64,000 nt of DNA from Billgrantia desiderata. Its GTDB lineage: Bacteria; Pseudomonadota; Gammaproteobacteria; Pseudomonadales; Halomonadaceae. Each line of letters starts with the position of its first letter. Positions within the stretch are counted from its first letter, which is position 1. The position numbers and the translations under genes were made by a program. The notes under the pieces are model-generated. The model was given only the letters and a program-made list of their open reading frames with translations. It was not told where the DNA came from and searched no databases. Location: NCBI GenBank assembly GCA_011742915.1, contig JAAQTN010000012.1, positions 1 to 64,000 on the forward strand, in the 5' to 3' direction. Below are positions 16,680 through 25,682 of this stretch, piece after piece.

Positions 16680-17966
16680 CTAGCCCCTGACCACCTGCAG
16701 GTGAGGGGCGCTGTGGCCCAGGTTCTCCTGCATCCGTTCGCTGTACCAGTCGATGAAGTCGATCACGCCGAACTCGTAGGTCTCCGAGTAGGGGCCCGGC
16801 TGGTAAGCCTTGGAGTTGATGCCGCGCTGGTTCTCCTCGGCCAGGCGCTTGTCCTGGGCGTTGGTGGCGTCCCATACCCGGCGCATCTCCTCGGGCTGGT
16901 AGTCGACGCCCTCCACGGCATCCTTGTGTACCAGCCACTTGGTGGTCACCAGGGTCTCCTGCGGACCCAGCGGCAGCACGCGGAACACGATGGCGTGGTC
17001 GCCCATGAAGTGGTTCCAGGAGTTGGGCAGGTGCAGGATGCGCAGCGAGCCCATGTCGGGGCTGGTCAGGCGGCCCATCAGCTTGGCGCAGGCCGGCTTG
17101 CCGTCCATGGTCATCGAGACCACGCCATCCAGCAGCGGCGTGCGGGTCAGCCGGTTGCGCTTGCCGAAGCGCTTGAGCTGCCAGGGAATCTGCTGCTCGT
17201 CCCAGTCGGACTGCTTCTTCGCCACCAGCGCCTTGTAGGCGGGCGTGGCGCGGGGATCGTCGGTGTCGTCGAACTCCTGCAACGAGTTGAGCAGCTCCGG
17301 GTGGGAGCCGTTGCAGTGGTAGCACTCGCGGTTGTTCTCGATGACCAGCTTCCAGTTGGCCTGCTCGACGATGTTCGACTCCACCGCGACCTTGAGGTTG
17401 CCCATCTCGTAAGGCTCGAGATAGTGCTCCAGGGTGATCAGGAAGTCGTCGATGACGGGCGGCTGCTCGGCCAGGCTGATGAAGATGAAACCGCCGCCGG
17501 TGCGCACGTGGACCGGCTTCAGGCCATAACTGCCCAGGTCGAAGTTCTCGCCCATGTCGCTGCCGGCGAACAGCAGGCGGCCGTCGAGCTCATACGTCCA
17601 CTGATGGTAGGGGCAGACCAGCTTGGCCACCTTGCCCTTGTCGCTGACGCACAGCCGCGAGCCGCGATGACGGCAGACGTTGTGGAACGCATGGATGGTA
17701 CCGCCGTCGCCGCGTACCAGGATCACCGGGTTGTCGCCGACCTGCAGGGTCATGTAGTTGCCCTTGGCGGGAATCTCGCAGGTCATGCCGGCGAACAGCC
17801 ACTCCTTGCCGAAGATCTCCTGCATGTCCAGCGCGAACAGGCGGGCATCGTTGTAGAACGGCTGGGGCAGCGAGAAGTTGCGCTCGCGCTCGGCGAGCAT
17901 CGCGACGACGGCTTCACGCGCCGGGTCCAGGGGATCGTCCAGAGTGGTGGGTGAGATCGGATCCAT
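16680..17966 (-). CDS. gbcA: GbcA: glycine betaine monooxygenase, Rieske oxygenase subunit
   Basis: A 428-residue ring-hydroxylating-dioxygenase-type alpha subunit. The Rieske 2Fe-2S ligands are in NVCRHRGSRLC and CPYHQWTYELDG. The mononuclear iron site is in ENNRECYHCNGSHPEL (His residues) with the C-terminal Asp region. The protein demethylates glycine betaine to dimethylglycine and formaldehyde using O2 and electrons from GbcB. Divergent from gbcB, as in Pseudomonas (PA5410/PA5411), across a 329-bp control region. GAGGA precedes the ATG. Confidence 0.93.
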   Translation of the reverse strand: MDPISPTTLDDPLDPAREAVVAMLAERERNFSLPQPFYNDARLFALDMQEIFGKEWLFAGMTCEIPAKGNYMTLQVGDNPVILVRGDGGTIHAFHNVCRHRGSRLCVSDKGKVAKLVCPYHQWTYELDGRLLFAGSDMGENFDLGSYGLKPVHVRTGGGFIFISLAEQPPVIDDFLITLEHYLEPYEMGNLKVAVESNIVEQANWKLVIENNRECYHCNGSHPELLNSLQEFDDTDDPRATPAYKALVAKKQSDWDEQQIPWQLKRFGKRNRLTRTPLLDGVVSMTMDGKPACAKLMGRLTSPDMGSLRILHLPNSWNHFMGDHAIVFRVLPLGPQETLVTTKWLVHKDAVEGVDYQPEEMRRVWDATNAQDKRLAEENQRGINSKAYQPGPYSETYEFGVIDFIDWYSERMQENLGHSAPHLQVVRG

Positions 17967-18098
17967 GGAGAGACATCCTCATTGCTGGCCGCGGTTGCGG
18001 CATCGGTCGAATTGTTGGTTTTCGCCAGGGAGCGGCATGGTAATTGTCTTGGGTGCCGAGTACGAATACGGCGAGTGTGGATCAGCCACAGGTCACTC

Positions 18099-18202
18099 AG
18101 TTGTCTGCCGACGACCCGAAAGCGTTCAGTCGCGACCAGTGGGTGCAGAAAAATCGCCACAAGTGGAAGCCAGGGGTACGTTCGTGTCGCAGTCAGGCAA
18201 GT
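18099..18202. promoter_or_regulatory. gbcA-gbcB divergent control region with candidate GbdR sites
   Basis: The 329-bp gap (17967-18295) holds three elements. On the plus strand GTGTCGCAGTCAGGCAAGT (18184-18202) has its core 110 bp before gbcB and recurs before fdhA. On the minus strand a 17-base relative (18099-18115, 12 of 17 matches) faces gbcA. A direct repeat CGCGACCAGTGG / CGCCACAAGTGG (18131-18142 and 18155-18166) lies between. CAGGCAAG/CTTGCCTG (18194-18216) also makes an 8-bp inverted repeat. AraC-family proteins commonly bind direct repeats, so GbdR is the obvious candidate. Confidence 0.5.
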
Positions 18203-18295
18203 CGTGGGCTTGCCTGCTGACGCAGAATTCGATCAACGGCAGGCGGTGTTCCGCAGTCGGAGCCTTCCACGCTGATCAATGCCAGGCGACTCGAC

Positions 18296-19402
18296 ATGAC
18301 CATGAACTTTCTCAATCCCGTCACGACCCAGACCTGGACCAACGGCCGCCACCTGGTGCGCTGCGTCAAGGTGATCCAGGAGACCTGGGACGTTCGTACC
18401 TTCTGCTTCATGGCCGAGCAGCCGGTGCTGTTCTTCTTCAAGCCGGGGCAGTTCGTGACCCTGGAGCTTGAGATCGACGGCGAGCCGATCATGCGCTCCT
18501 ATACGATCTCCAGTTCACCGTCGATTCCCTACAGCTTCTCGATCACCGTCAAGCGGGTGCCCGGCGGTAAGGTTTCCAACTGGCTGCACGACAACCTGAA
18601 GGTCGGCGACGAACTGGCGGTGCATGGCCCGGTGGGCAACTTCAATTCGATCGACTTTCCCGCCGACAAGGTGCTGTTCCTCTCCGGTGGCGTGGGCATC
18701 ACGCCGCTGATGTCGATGACACGCTGGTTCTTCGACACCAACGCCAACGTCGACGTCGAGTTCATCCACAGTGCGCGCGCCCCGCGGGATGTCATTTACC
18801 ATCGCGAACTAGTGCACATGTTCTCGCGGATCCCCGAGTTCAAACTGCATATCGTCTGTGAGAAGAAGGACGACATCGGCGAGGCCTGGGCCGGCTATCG
18901 CGGGTATTTGACCCAGCCGATGCTCGAGCTGATGGCGCCCGACTACCTCGAGCGGGAGATCTTCTGCTGCGGCCCCACGCCGTACATGAACGCGATCAAG
19001 CACATCCTGCGCGAAAACGGCTTCGACATGAGCCGCTACCACGAGGAATCCTTCGGCGCCACGCCGCTTGACGTGCGCGAGGAGGTGCTGGAGCTGGCCG
19101 AGCAAGCCGAGGCCGAGGCGGAGGAGATCGATTACGCCGACATGCTCAGCGTCGAGTTCGTCGGCTCGGGCAAGAGCGTACGCATTCAGCCTGGCGAAAC
19201 GGTTCACTCGGCTGCCGCCAAGCTCGGCTTGCACATCCCCAAGGCCTGCGGCATGGGGATCTGCGGCACCTGCCGGGTAGGGCTCAAGTCCGGGCAAGTG
19301 GACATGGAGCACAACGGCGGCATCACCGACGAGGACGTGGCAGAGGGCTATATCCTCTCCTGCTGCAGCAAGCCCCTGGGCGACGTGGTGGTCGACTACT
19401 GA
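18296..19402 (+). CDS. gbcB: GbcB: glycine betaine monooxygenase reductase
   Basis: A 368-residue flavodoxin-reductase-type electron-transfer protein. The N-terminal FAD domain has RSYTISSSP. A NAD(P)H domain follows (LFLSGGVGITPLMSM; FCCGPTPYMNA). The C-terminal plant-type 2Fe-2S ferredoxin has CGMGICGTCRVGLKSG and a final CCSKP. It passes electrons from NAD(P)H to the GbcA Rieske centre. Two ATGs lie close together at the start (18296 and 18302); the first is used here. Orthologue of PA5411. Confidence 0.93.
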   Translation: MTMNFLNPVTTQTWTNGRHLVRCVKVIQETWDVRTFCFMAEQPVLFFFKPGQFVTLELEIDGEPIMRSYTISSSPSIPYSFSITVKRVPGGKVSNWLHDNLKVGDELAVHGPVGNFNSIDFPADKVLFLSGGVGITPLMSMTRWFFDTNANVDVEFIHSARAPRDVIYHRELVHMFSRIPEFKLHIVCEKKDDIGEAWAGYRGYLTQPMLELMAPDYLEREIFCCGPTPYMNAIKHILRENGFDMSRYHEESFGATPLDVREEVLELAEQAEAEAEEIDYADMLSVEFVGSGKSVRIQPGETVHSAAAKLGLHIPKACGMGICGTCRVGLKSGQVDMEHNGGITDEDVAEGYILSCCSKPLGDVVVDY

Positions 19403-19420
19403 CGACGGCACCGGCGAGGC

Positions 19421-20494
19421 TCAGCCGTGGCGTGACTCGTCGAACAGCTCGTCGACGCTGCACACCTCGCCGCAACGGTCCAGCGAATAGCCGGGCAGCT
19501 CGCGCACGGCCTGCTGGAACGGCGCGCTGCGGATCATCTCGAGCAGACGTACGACGCTGGGGTCGGCCAGGCTGCTGCGCTGACACAGCAGCAGATAGTG
19601 CTCGCTGGCCAGCGGCAGGAAGTCCAGGCCGAACTGGCGCGCGGCGGCCTCGACGCCGAAGCCGACGTCGGCCATGCCGGCGGCGATGTAGGCGGCCACC
19701 GCGGAGTGGGTGTACTCCTCCAGCTCGAAGCCACGGATGCGCTGCGCCGAGAGGCCCACTTCCCGCAGCAGGATATCGAGCAGCGCCCGGGTGCCGGAAG
19801 CCTGCTGGCGGTTGATGAAGCGCACGTCGCCACGCACGAGATCGGCCAGGCCGGCCACACCCTTGGGATTGCCCGGTGCGAGCATCAGCCCCTGACAGCG
19901 GGTGATGAAGCGAATGATGCAATGGCTGCGCGGCCGCAGCTGACGGCGGTAGCCCTGCATCAGCGGACCCCGGGTCGCCGAGGTCGGCATGTGGTAGCCG
20001 GCCACGTCGCAGGCGCCGCGATTCAGCGCGGCCAGGGCCTCTGCCGGGCTGCAGTACTGTAGATCGAGCTGAAAGTCGCTGGCGAACCTGGGCAGCAGCG
20101 CCACTGCATAGCCGTGGCTGGCGTGCATGCGCAGCACCGGTTCGACGCCCTCGAACAGCTGCTGCAGCTCGAGATTGAGCTCCGAGCCCAGGCTCTCCAG
20201 CTGCGGACCGAGCCGGGCGGCCACCCGCTGGCGTGCCCACAGCAGCTTGTCGCCCAGTGGAGTGAGCCGTGCGCCGCGCCCCTTTTGCATTTCCACCAGC
20301 GTAACGCCGAAGAATTCCGCCCACTTGTTGAGCAGGTTCCAGGCATGGCGGTAGGAGATACCGGCCTCGGCAGCGGCCTCGGTCAGCTTGCCGCTGCGAT
20401 GGATGCCCTGCAGCAGCCCGAACAGCTGCGGATCCAGGCGGTTGCCGGCCTCGTCGGTGAAGGACCAGGCAGGTTCGATTTTAATACGTTTCAT
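19421..20494 (-). CDS. ModE-like HTH regulator with periplasmic-binding-protein-type sensor domain
   Basis: A 357-residue regulator. The first ~100 residues are a LysR/ModE-type winged helix (FGLLQGIHRSGKLTEAAAEAGISYRHAWNLLNKW, split here: helix-turn-helix at SGKLTEAAAEAGISYRHAW). The rest (~110-345) is a PBP2-like ligand domain with FINRQQASGTRALLD, the oxyanion-binding form of molybdate- and sulfate-type binding proteins. It lies divergent from the molybdenum-dependent formate dehydrogenase operon, in the position of fdsR in other bacteria. It may sense molybdate, formate or another anion. The ligand is not decidable from sequence. Confidence 0.75.
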   Translation of the reverse strand: MKRIKIEPAWSFTDEAGNRLDPQLFGLLQGIHRSGKLTEAAAEAGISYRHAWNLLNKWAEFFGVTLVEMQKGRGARLTPLGDKLLWARQRVAARLGPQLESLGSELNLELQQLFEGVEPVLRMHASHGYAVALLPRFASDFQLDLQYCSPAEALAALNRGACDVAGYHMPTSATRGPLMQGYRRQLRPRSHCIIRFITRCQGLMLAPGNPKGVAGLADLVRGDVRFINRQQASGTRALLDILLREVGLSAQRIRGFELEEYTHSAVAAYIAAGMADVGFGVEAAARQFGLDFLPLASEHYLLLCQRSSLADPSVVRLLEMIRSAPFQQAVRELPGYSLDRCGEVCSVDELFDESRHG

Positions 20495-20619
20495 ATGATG
20501 TGTTTTTCATATTTCGTAACCCAGGCAGGACTGCTACCTTCACAAATACGCACCATCAATGATGCTACGGGCACCTTATCCAATATATGCACTGTAGTAC
20601 ATAAATAAGTAGTACATAA
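20492..20619. promoter_or_regulatory. AT-rich divergent control region of the fds operon with repeats
   Basis: ATATG (20493-20497) and CATAT (20508-20512) form an inverted repeat overlapping the regulator's start codon, suggesting autoregulation. A direct repeat GTAGTACATAA lies at 20594-20604 and 20609-20619, 83-108 bp before fdsG. The stretch is far richer in A/T than its surroundings, as expected of a regulated promoter. Assignment of the binding protein is inference. Confidence 0.45.
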
Positions 20620-20701
20620 CTAGACCGTAACCAGCAGCTTCGAACGTACCGACGCAAGTCGCCAGAAGATGCGCTCCATACGTTCGCTTCGAGGCCAGGC
20701 C

Positions 20702-21199
20702 ATGCTCAACAGCCCATTACCTTCATGGACGCCCCAGCTGATTCAGGACGAGATCGACGCCCTGAAGCACAAGCCCGGCGCTCTGCTCCCCATCTTGCAC
20801 GCGATCCAGGACCGCTGCGGCTACGTGCCGCGCGAGGCGGTGCCGCTCATCGCCGAATCGCTGCAGCTCACCCGGGCCGAGGTGCACGGCGTGATCAGTT
20901 TCTACCATCACTTCCGCACCACGCCGCCGGGGCGCCACGTGGTACAGATCTGTCGCGCCGAGGCATGCCAGGCGCGGGGCTCACGGGCGCTGGAAATGCA
21001 CGCGCGGGACACCCTGGGTATCGACTACCACCAGACCACCGCCGACCGCGAGATCACCCTGGAGCCGGTCTACTGCCTGGGCAACTGCGCCTGCGGCCCG
21101 TCGCTGCGTGTCGACGATCGCATCCTGGCCCGGGTCACCCCCGAGCGCTTCGACCGGCTGGTCGATGAACTGACCACCCAAGTGCTGAAGGTGAGCTGA
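20702..21199 (+). CDS. fdsG: FdsG: NAD-linked formate dehydrogenase gamma subunit (NuoE-like)
   Basis: A 165-residue 2Fe-2S thioredoxin-like protein. The four cluster ligands are in CRAEACQARG and CLGNCACGP. The N-terminus (LLPILHAIQDRCGYVP) and VHGVISFYHHF are typical of the NuoE/HoxE family. It forms the diaphorase part with FdsB, carrying electrons to NAD+. ATG 20702 is preferred because it aligns with the family start; an in-frame ATG at 20669 would add 11 unusual residues. The stop overlaps the fdsB start by one base (TGATG). Confidence 0.9.
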   Translation: MLNSPLPSWTPQLIQDEIDALKHKPGALLPILHAIQDRCGYVPREAVPLIAESLQLTRAEVHGVISFYHHFRTTPPGRHVVQICRAEACQARGSRALEMHARDTLGIDYHQTTADREITLEPVYCLGNCACGPSLRVDDRILARVTPERFDRLVDELTTQVLKVS

Positions 21200-22749
21200 T
21201 GACCACGAAACTCTTCGTTCCCCGCGAGACCACCGCGCTGGCGCTGGGCGCCGACGAGGTCGCCCAGCGCATCGAGGCCGAGGCCGAGGCCCGTGGCGTC
21301 GAGATCGAACTGGTGCGCAACGGCTCCCGCGGGCTGTTCTGGCTGGAGCCGCTGGTCGAGGTCGAGACCGCCGCCGGGCGCATCGCCTACGGGCCGGTGG
21401 CCCCCGAGGACGTGGCCGGGCTGTTCGATGCCGGCCTGCTCGAAGGCGGCGAGGCATCGTCGCTGTGCCAGGGGCCGGCCGAGGAGATTCCCTATCTACA
21501 GGCCCAGCAGCGTCTGACCTTTTCGCGCATCGGTGTCACCGACCCGCTGTCGCTGGAGGACTATTGCGCCCACGACGGCTTCCGCGGCCTGCGCCGGGCG
21601 CTTGGTCTCGCTCCCCAGGCCATCGTCGACGAGGTCAAGGCCTCCGGCCTGCGCGGTCGCGGCGGGGCGGCGTTCCCCACCGGCATCAAGTGGCAGACCG
21701 TGCTCGACGCCCCTGCCGCGCAGAAGTACATCGTCTGCAACGCCGACGAGGGCGACTCCGGCACCTTCGCCGACCGCCTGGTGATGGAGTGCGACCCCTA
21801 CCTGCTGATCGAGGGCATGGCCATCGCCGGCCTCGCCGTGGGTGCCACCCAGGGCTACGTCTACCTGCGCTCGGAGTATCCGCTGGCCCAGGAGATCTTC
21901 AATGAGGCCATCGCCCGCGCCGAGGCCGCCGGCTATCTCGGTGGCGACATCCTCGGCAGCGGCCGGACGTTCCACCTCGAGGTGCGTCTGGGGGCCGGCG
22001 CCTACATCTGCGGCGAGGAGACCTCGCTGCTCGAAAGCCTCGAAGGCAAACGCGGCATGGTGCGCTTCAAGCCGCCGCTGCCGGCCATCGAAGGCCTGTT
22101 CGGTCAGCCCACCGTGGTCAACAACGTGCTGTCGCTGGCGGCGGTGCCCTTCATCCTCAGCGACGGCGGGCAAGCCTACGCCGACTACGGCATGGGCCGT
22201 TCACGCGGGACCCTGGCGCTGCAGCTGGCCGGCAACGTCCAGCGCGGCGGGCTAGTGGAGCTGGCCTTCGGCACCACCCTGCGCCAGCTGATGGAGGAAT
22301 TCGGCGGCGGTACCTTCAGCGGACGACCGCTGCGTGCGGTGCAGGTAGGCGGCCCCTTGGGCGCCTACCTGCCCGAGAGCCAGTGGGACCTGCCGCTCGA
22401 CTACGAGGCCTTCGCCGAGGTCGGTGCAGTGCTCGGTCATGGCGGCGTGGTGATGTTCGACGACACGGTGGACATGGCCGAGCAGGCGCGCTTCGCCATG
22501 GAGTTCTGCACGGTGGAGTCATGCGGCAAGTGCACTCCCTGCCGCATCGGTGCGGTGCGCGGCGTCGAGGTGATCGACCGCATCCGCGCCGGCGAGCGTC
22601 GTGAGGCCAATCTCATACTGCTCGCCGACCTGTGCGAGACCATGGTGGACGGCTCACTCTGCGCCATGGGCGGCATGACGCCGTTCCCCGTGCAGAGCGT
22701 GATGAAACACTTTCCCGACGATCTGCAGCGCGACGCGCAGCCGCATTGA
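21199..22749 (+). CDS. fdsB: FdsB: NAD-linked formate dehydrogenase beta subunit (NuoF-like, FMN/4Fe-4S)
   Basis: A 516-residue NuoF-type diaphorase with an N-terminal ~130-residue thioredoxin-like extension, as in FdsB. The FMN/NADH-binding core has SGLRGRGGAAFPTGIKW, YIVCNADEGDSGTFADR and GAGAYICGEETSLLESLEG. The 4Fe-4S ligands are in ESCGKCTPCRIG plus a later Cys. It reduces NAD+ with electrons coming from formate through FdsA. Second gene of the operon. Confidence 0.93.
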   Translation: MTTKLFVPRETTALALGADEVAQRIEAEAEARGVEIELVRNGSRGLFWLEPLVEVETAAGRIAYGPVAPEDVAGLFDAGLLEGGEASSLCQGPAEEIPYLQAQQRLTFSRIGVTDPLSLEDYCAHDGFRGLRRALGLAPQAIVDEVKASGLRGRGGAAFPTGIKWQTVLDAPAAQKYIVCNADEGDSGTFADRLVMECDPYLLIEGMAIAGLAVGATQGYVYLRSEYPLAQEIFNEAIARAEAAGYLGGDILGSGRTFHLEVRLGAGAYICGEETSLLESLEGKRGMVRFKPPLPAIEGLFGQPTVVNNVLSLAAVPFILSDGGQAYADYGMGRSRGTLALQLAGNVQRGGLVELAFGTTLRQLMEEFGGGTFSGRPLRAVQVGGPLGAYLPESQWDLPLDYEAFAEVGAVLGHGGVVMFDDTVDMAEQARFAMEFCTVESCGKCTPCRIGAVRGVEVIDRIRAGERREANLILLADLCETMVDGSLCAMGGMTPFPVQSVMKHFPDDLQRDAQPH

Positions 22750-22766
22750 GCGGGAGGAGGCCCGAT

Positions 22767-25682
22767 ATGTTGAACTATTACGATCCCAAGCAGACGCCCG
22801 CTCCGCAGCACTTCTTGCCGGAGCGCGACTACGGCACCCCGGCGCGGCTCTCCGAGACGCTGGTCAGCCTCGAGATCGACGGCGTCGCGATCACCGTGCC
22901 CGAAGGCACCTCGGTGCTGCGCGCCGCGGCGCTGGCCGACATCAACATTCCCAAGCTGTGCGCCTCGGACAACCTCGAGGCGTTCGGCTCGTGCCGCCTG
23001 TGCGCGGTGCAGATCGAGGGCCGGCGCGGCCTGCCGGCTTCCTGCACCACGCCGGTCGCGGCCGGCATGAAGGTCACCACCCAGAACGCGCGGCTGGCCA
23101 AGCTGCGGCGCAACGTGATGGAGCTCTACATCTCCGACCACCCGCTGGACTGCCTGACCTGCCCGGCCAACGGCGACTGCGAACTGCAGGACATGGCCGG
23201 TGCGGTGGGGCTGCGCGAGGTGCGCTACGGCTTCGACGGCGAGAATCACCTGGACGCCGAGACCGACGACTCCAACCCCTACTTCAGCTTCGACCCCAGC
23301 AAGTGCATCGTCTGCTCGCGCTGCGTGCGCGCCTGTGAAGAGGTACAGGGCACCTTCGCCCTGACCATCGAAGGGCGCGGCTTCGAGTCCAAGGTCGCCG
23401 CCGGCCAGAGCGAGGCGTTCATGGATTCCGAATGCGTCTCCTGCGGCGCCTGCGTGCAGGCCTGCCCGACCTCGACGTTGATGGAAAAATCGGTGATCGA
23501 ACAGGGCCAGCCGGAGCACAGCGTGGTGACCACCTGCGCCTACTGTGGCGTGGGCTGCTCGTTCAAGGCCGAGATGCAGGGCGACCGGGTGGTGCGCATG
23601 GTGCCGTACAAGGGCGGCGACGCCAACCACGGCCACTCCTGCGTCAAGGGCCGCTTCGCCTTCGGCTACGCCACCCACCCCGACCGCCTGAAGACGCCGA
23701 TGATTCGCGAGTCGATCGATCAGCCCTGGCGCGAGGTGGGCTGGGAGGAAGCGATCGCTTTCGCCGCCCAGCGGCTCAAGGCGATCCAGGCCAAGTACGG
23801 CCGCGAGAGCATCGGCGGCATCACCTCGTCGCGCTGCACCAACGAGGAGACCTACCTGGTGCAGAAGCTGGTGCGTGCGGCCTTCCGCAACAACAACACC
23901 GACACCTGTGCCCGGGTGTGTCATTCGCCCACCGGCTACGGCCTCAAGACGACGCTGGGCGAGTCCGCCGGCACCCAGACCTTCGACTCGGTGATGCAGG
24001 CCGACGTGATCGTGGTCATCGGCGCCAACCCCACCGACGCCCACCCGGTGTTCGCCTCGCAGATGCGCCGTCGCCTGCGCCAGGGCGCCGAGCTGATCGT
24101 CGTCGACCCGCGCCGCATCGACCTGCTCAAGACCCCGCATCATCGCGGCGCCCAGCATCTCGCCCTGCGCCCCGGCACCAACGTGGCGATGATCAACGCC
24201 CTGGCCCACGTGGTGATGAGCGAAGGGCTCGAGGATCGCGAGTTCATCGCCAAGCGCTGCGACGCGGCGGGCTATCAGGCCTGGCGCGAGTTCATCCTCG
24301 ACCCGCGCCATGCGCCGGAGAACGTCGAGGCGATCACCGGGGTGCCCGCCGAGCAGGTGCGCCGCGCCGCGCGCACCTATGCCCAGGCGCCCAACGGCGC
24401 GATCTACTACGGCCTCGGCGTCACCGAGCACAGCCAGGGCTCGAGCATGGTGATGGGCATCGCCAACCTGGCCATGGCCACCGGCAACATCGGCCGCGAA
24501 GGGGTGGGCGTCAACCCGCTGCGCGGGCAGAACAACGTCCAGGGCTCCTGCGACATGGGCTCCTTCCCCCACGAGCTGCCTGGCTACCAGCACGTCGGCG
24601 ATCCCGCCGTGCGCGAGCGCTTCGAGGCGGCCTGGGGCGTGCCCATCGACGACGAGCCGGGCCTGCGCATCCCCAACATGTTCGATGCCGCCGTGGCCGG
24701 CGAATTCAAGGCGCTCTACGTGCAGGGCGAGGACATCGCCCAGTCCGACCCCAATACCCAGCACGTCGAGCAGGCGCTGCGCTCGCTGGAGTGCCTGATC
24801 GTGCAGGACATCTTCCTCAACGAGACGGCCAAGTTCGCCCACGTGCTGCTGCCGGGCTCCTCGTTCCTGGAGAAGGACGGCACCTTCACCAACGCCGAGC
24901 GGCGCATCAACCGGGTGCGCAAGGTGATGCCGCCGCTGGCCGGCAAGCAGGACTGGGAAGTGACCGTGGATCTGGCCAATGCGCTGGGCTATCCCATGCA
25001 CTACGACCATCCGTCGCAGATCATGGACGAGATCGCCGGCCTCACGCCGAGCTTCACCGGCGTCAGCTACGCGCGGCTCGACGAGCTGGGCAGCATCCAG
25101 TGGCCGTGCAACGAAGCGTACCCGAAGGGCATGCCGACCATGCACGTCGAGGACTTCCCCATCGGCCTGGGCCAGTTCGCCATCACCGACTACGTGGCCA
25201 GCGACGAGCTCAGCAACCGCCGCTTCCCGCTGCTGCTGACCACCGGGCGCATCCTCTCCCAGTACAACGTCGGCGCCCAGACCCGGCGTACTCACAACCA
25301 GGCCTGGCACGACGAGGACGTGCTCGAACTGCACCCGGCCGATGCCGAGCTGCGCGGCGTGCGCGACGGCGACTGGGTCGGCATCACCAGCCGCGCCGGC
25401 CAGACGGTGCTGCGTGCGCGGATCAGCGACCGCATGCCGCCGGGGGTGGTCTACACTACCTTCCACCATCCGGGCAGCGGAGCCAACGTGATCACCACCG
25501 ACAGCTCCGACTGGGCGACCAACTGTCCGGAGTACAAGGTGACCGCCGTGCAGGTCGAGAAGGTCAGCCAGCCGTCCGCCTGGCAGCGCCAGTTCCAGAC
25601 CTTCGACCGGCTGCAGCTCGAGCTGCTGCGCGGTGGAAACAAGGACGAAGCGGGCCAGGCTCTCAGCGGAGCGGGTGAATGA
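22767..25682 (+). CDS. fdsA: FdsA: NAD-linked formate dehydrogenase catalytic alpha subunit (bis-MGD, Cys form)
   Basis: A 971-residue molybdoenzyme. The N-terminal 2Fe-2S domain has CRLCAVQIEG. A His-Cys cluster region (SDHPLDCLTCPANGDCELQ) and two ferredoxin 4Fe-4S motifs (CIVCSRCVRACEE; CVSCGACVQACP) follow. Then comes the catalytic 4Fe-4S (CAYCGVGCSF) and molybdopterin domains. The metal ligand is the Cys of CARVCHSPTGYG, not selenocysteine. It oxidises formate to CO2. ATG 22767 follows GGGAGGAGG. The stop overlaps fdsC (ATGA). This oxygen-tolerant cytosolic enzyme class matches the aerobic betaine pathway upstream. Confidence 0.93.
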   Translation: MLNYYDPKQTPAPQHFLPERDYGTPARLSETLVSLEIDGVAITVPEGTSVLRAAALADINIPKLCASDNLEAFGSCRLCAVQIEGRRGLPASCTTPVAAGMKVTTQNARLAKLRRNVMELYISDHPLDCLTCPANGDCELQDMAGAVGLREVRYGFDGENHLDAETDDSNPYFSFDPSKCIVCSRCVRACEEVQGTFALTIEGRGFESKVAAGQSEAFMDSECVSCGACVQACPTSTLMEKSVIEQGQPEHSVVTTCAYCGVGCSFKAEMQGDRVVRMVPYKGGDANHGHSCVKGRFAFGYATHPDRLKTPMIRESIDQPWREVGWEEAIAFAAQRLKAIQAKYGRESIGGITSSRCTNEETYLVQKLVRAAFRNNNTDTCARVCHSPTGYGLKTTLGESAGTQTFDSVMQADVIVVIGANPTDAHPVFASQMRRRLRQGAELIVVDPRRIDLLKTPHHRGAQHLALRPGTNVAMINALAHVVMSEGLEDREFIAKRCDAAGYQAWREFILDPRHAPENVEAITGVPAEQVRRAARTYAQAPNGAIYYGLGVTEHSQGSSMVMGIANLAMATGNIGREGVGVNPLRGQNNVQGSCDMGSFPHELPGYQHVGDPAVRERFEAAWGVPIDDEPGLRIPNMFDAAVAGEFKALYVQGEDIAQSDPNTQHVEQALRSLECLIVQDIFLNETAKFAHVLLPGSSFLEKDGTFTNAERRINRVRKVMPPLAGKQDWEVTVDLANALGYPMHYDHPSQIMDEIAGLTPSFTGVSYARLDELGSIQWPCNEAYPKGMPTMHVEDFPIGLGQFAITDYVASDELSNRRFPLLLTTGRILSQYNVGAQTRRTHNQAWHDEDVLELHPADAELRGVRDGDWVGITSRAGQTVLRARISDRMPPGVVYTTFHHPGSGANVITTDSSDWATNCPEYKVTAVQVEKVSQPSAWQRQFQTFDRLQLELLRGGNKDEAGQALSGAGE

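Noticed and set aside
18195-18210. Sigma-54-like AGGCAAGTCGTGGGCT before gbcB
   Set aside because: GG and GC spacing fits, but the first T and both -12 T positions are wrong, and the bases are better explained by the shared candidate GbdR motif and the inverted repeat.
22437-25469. Very long open frame on the minus strand opposite fdsA
   Set aside because: It is antisense to a certain gene, His/Gly/Ala/Val-rich in the way of GC-rich shadow frames, and has no domain or ribosome site. The same applies to the long frames opposite dgcA and fdoG.
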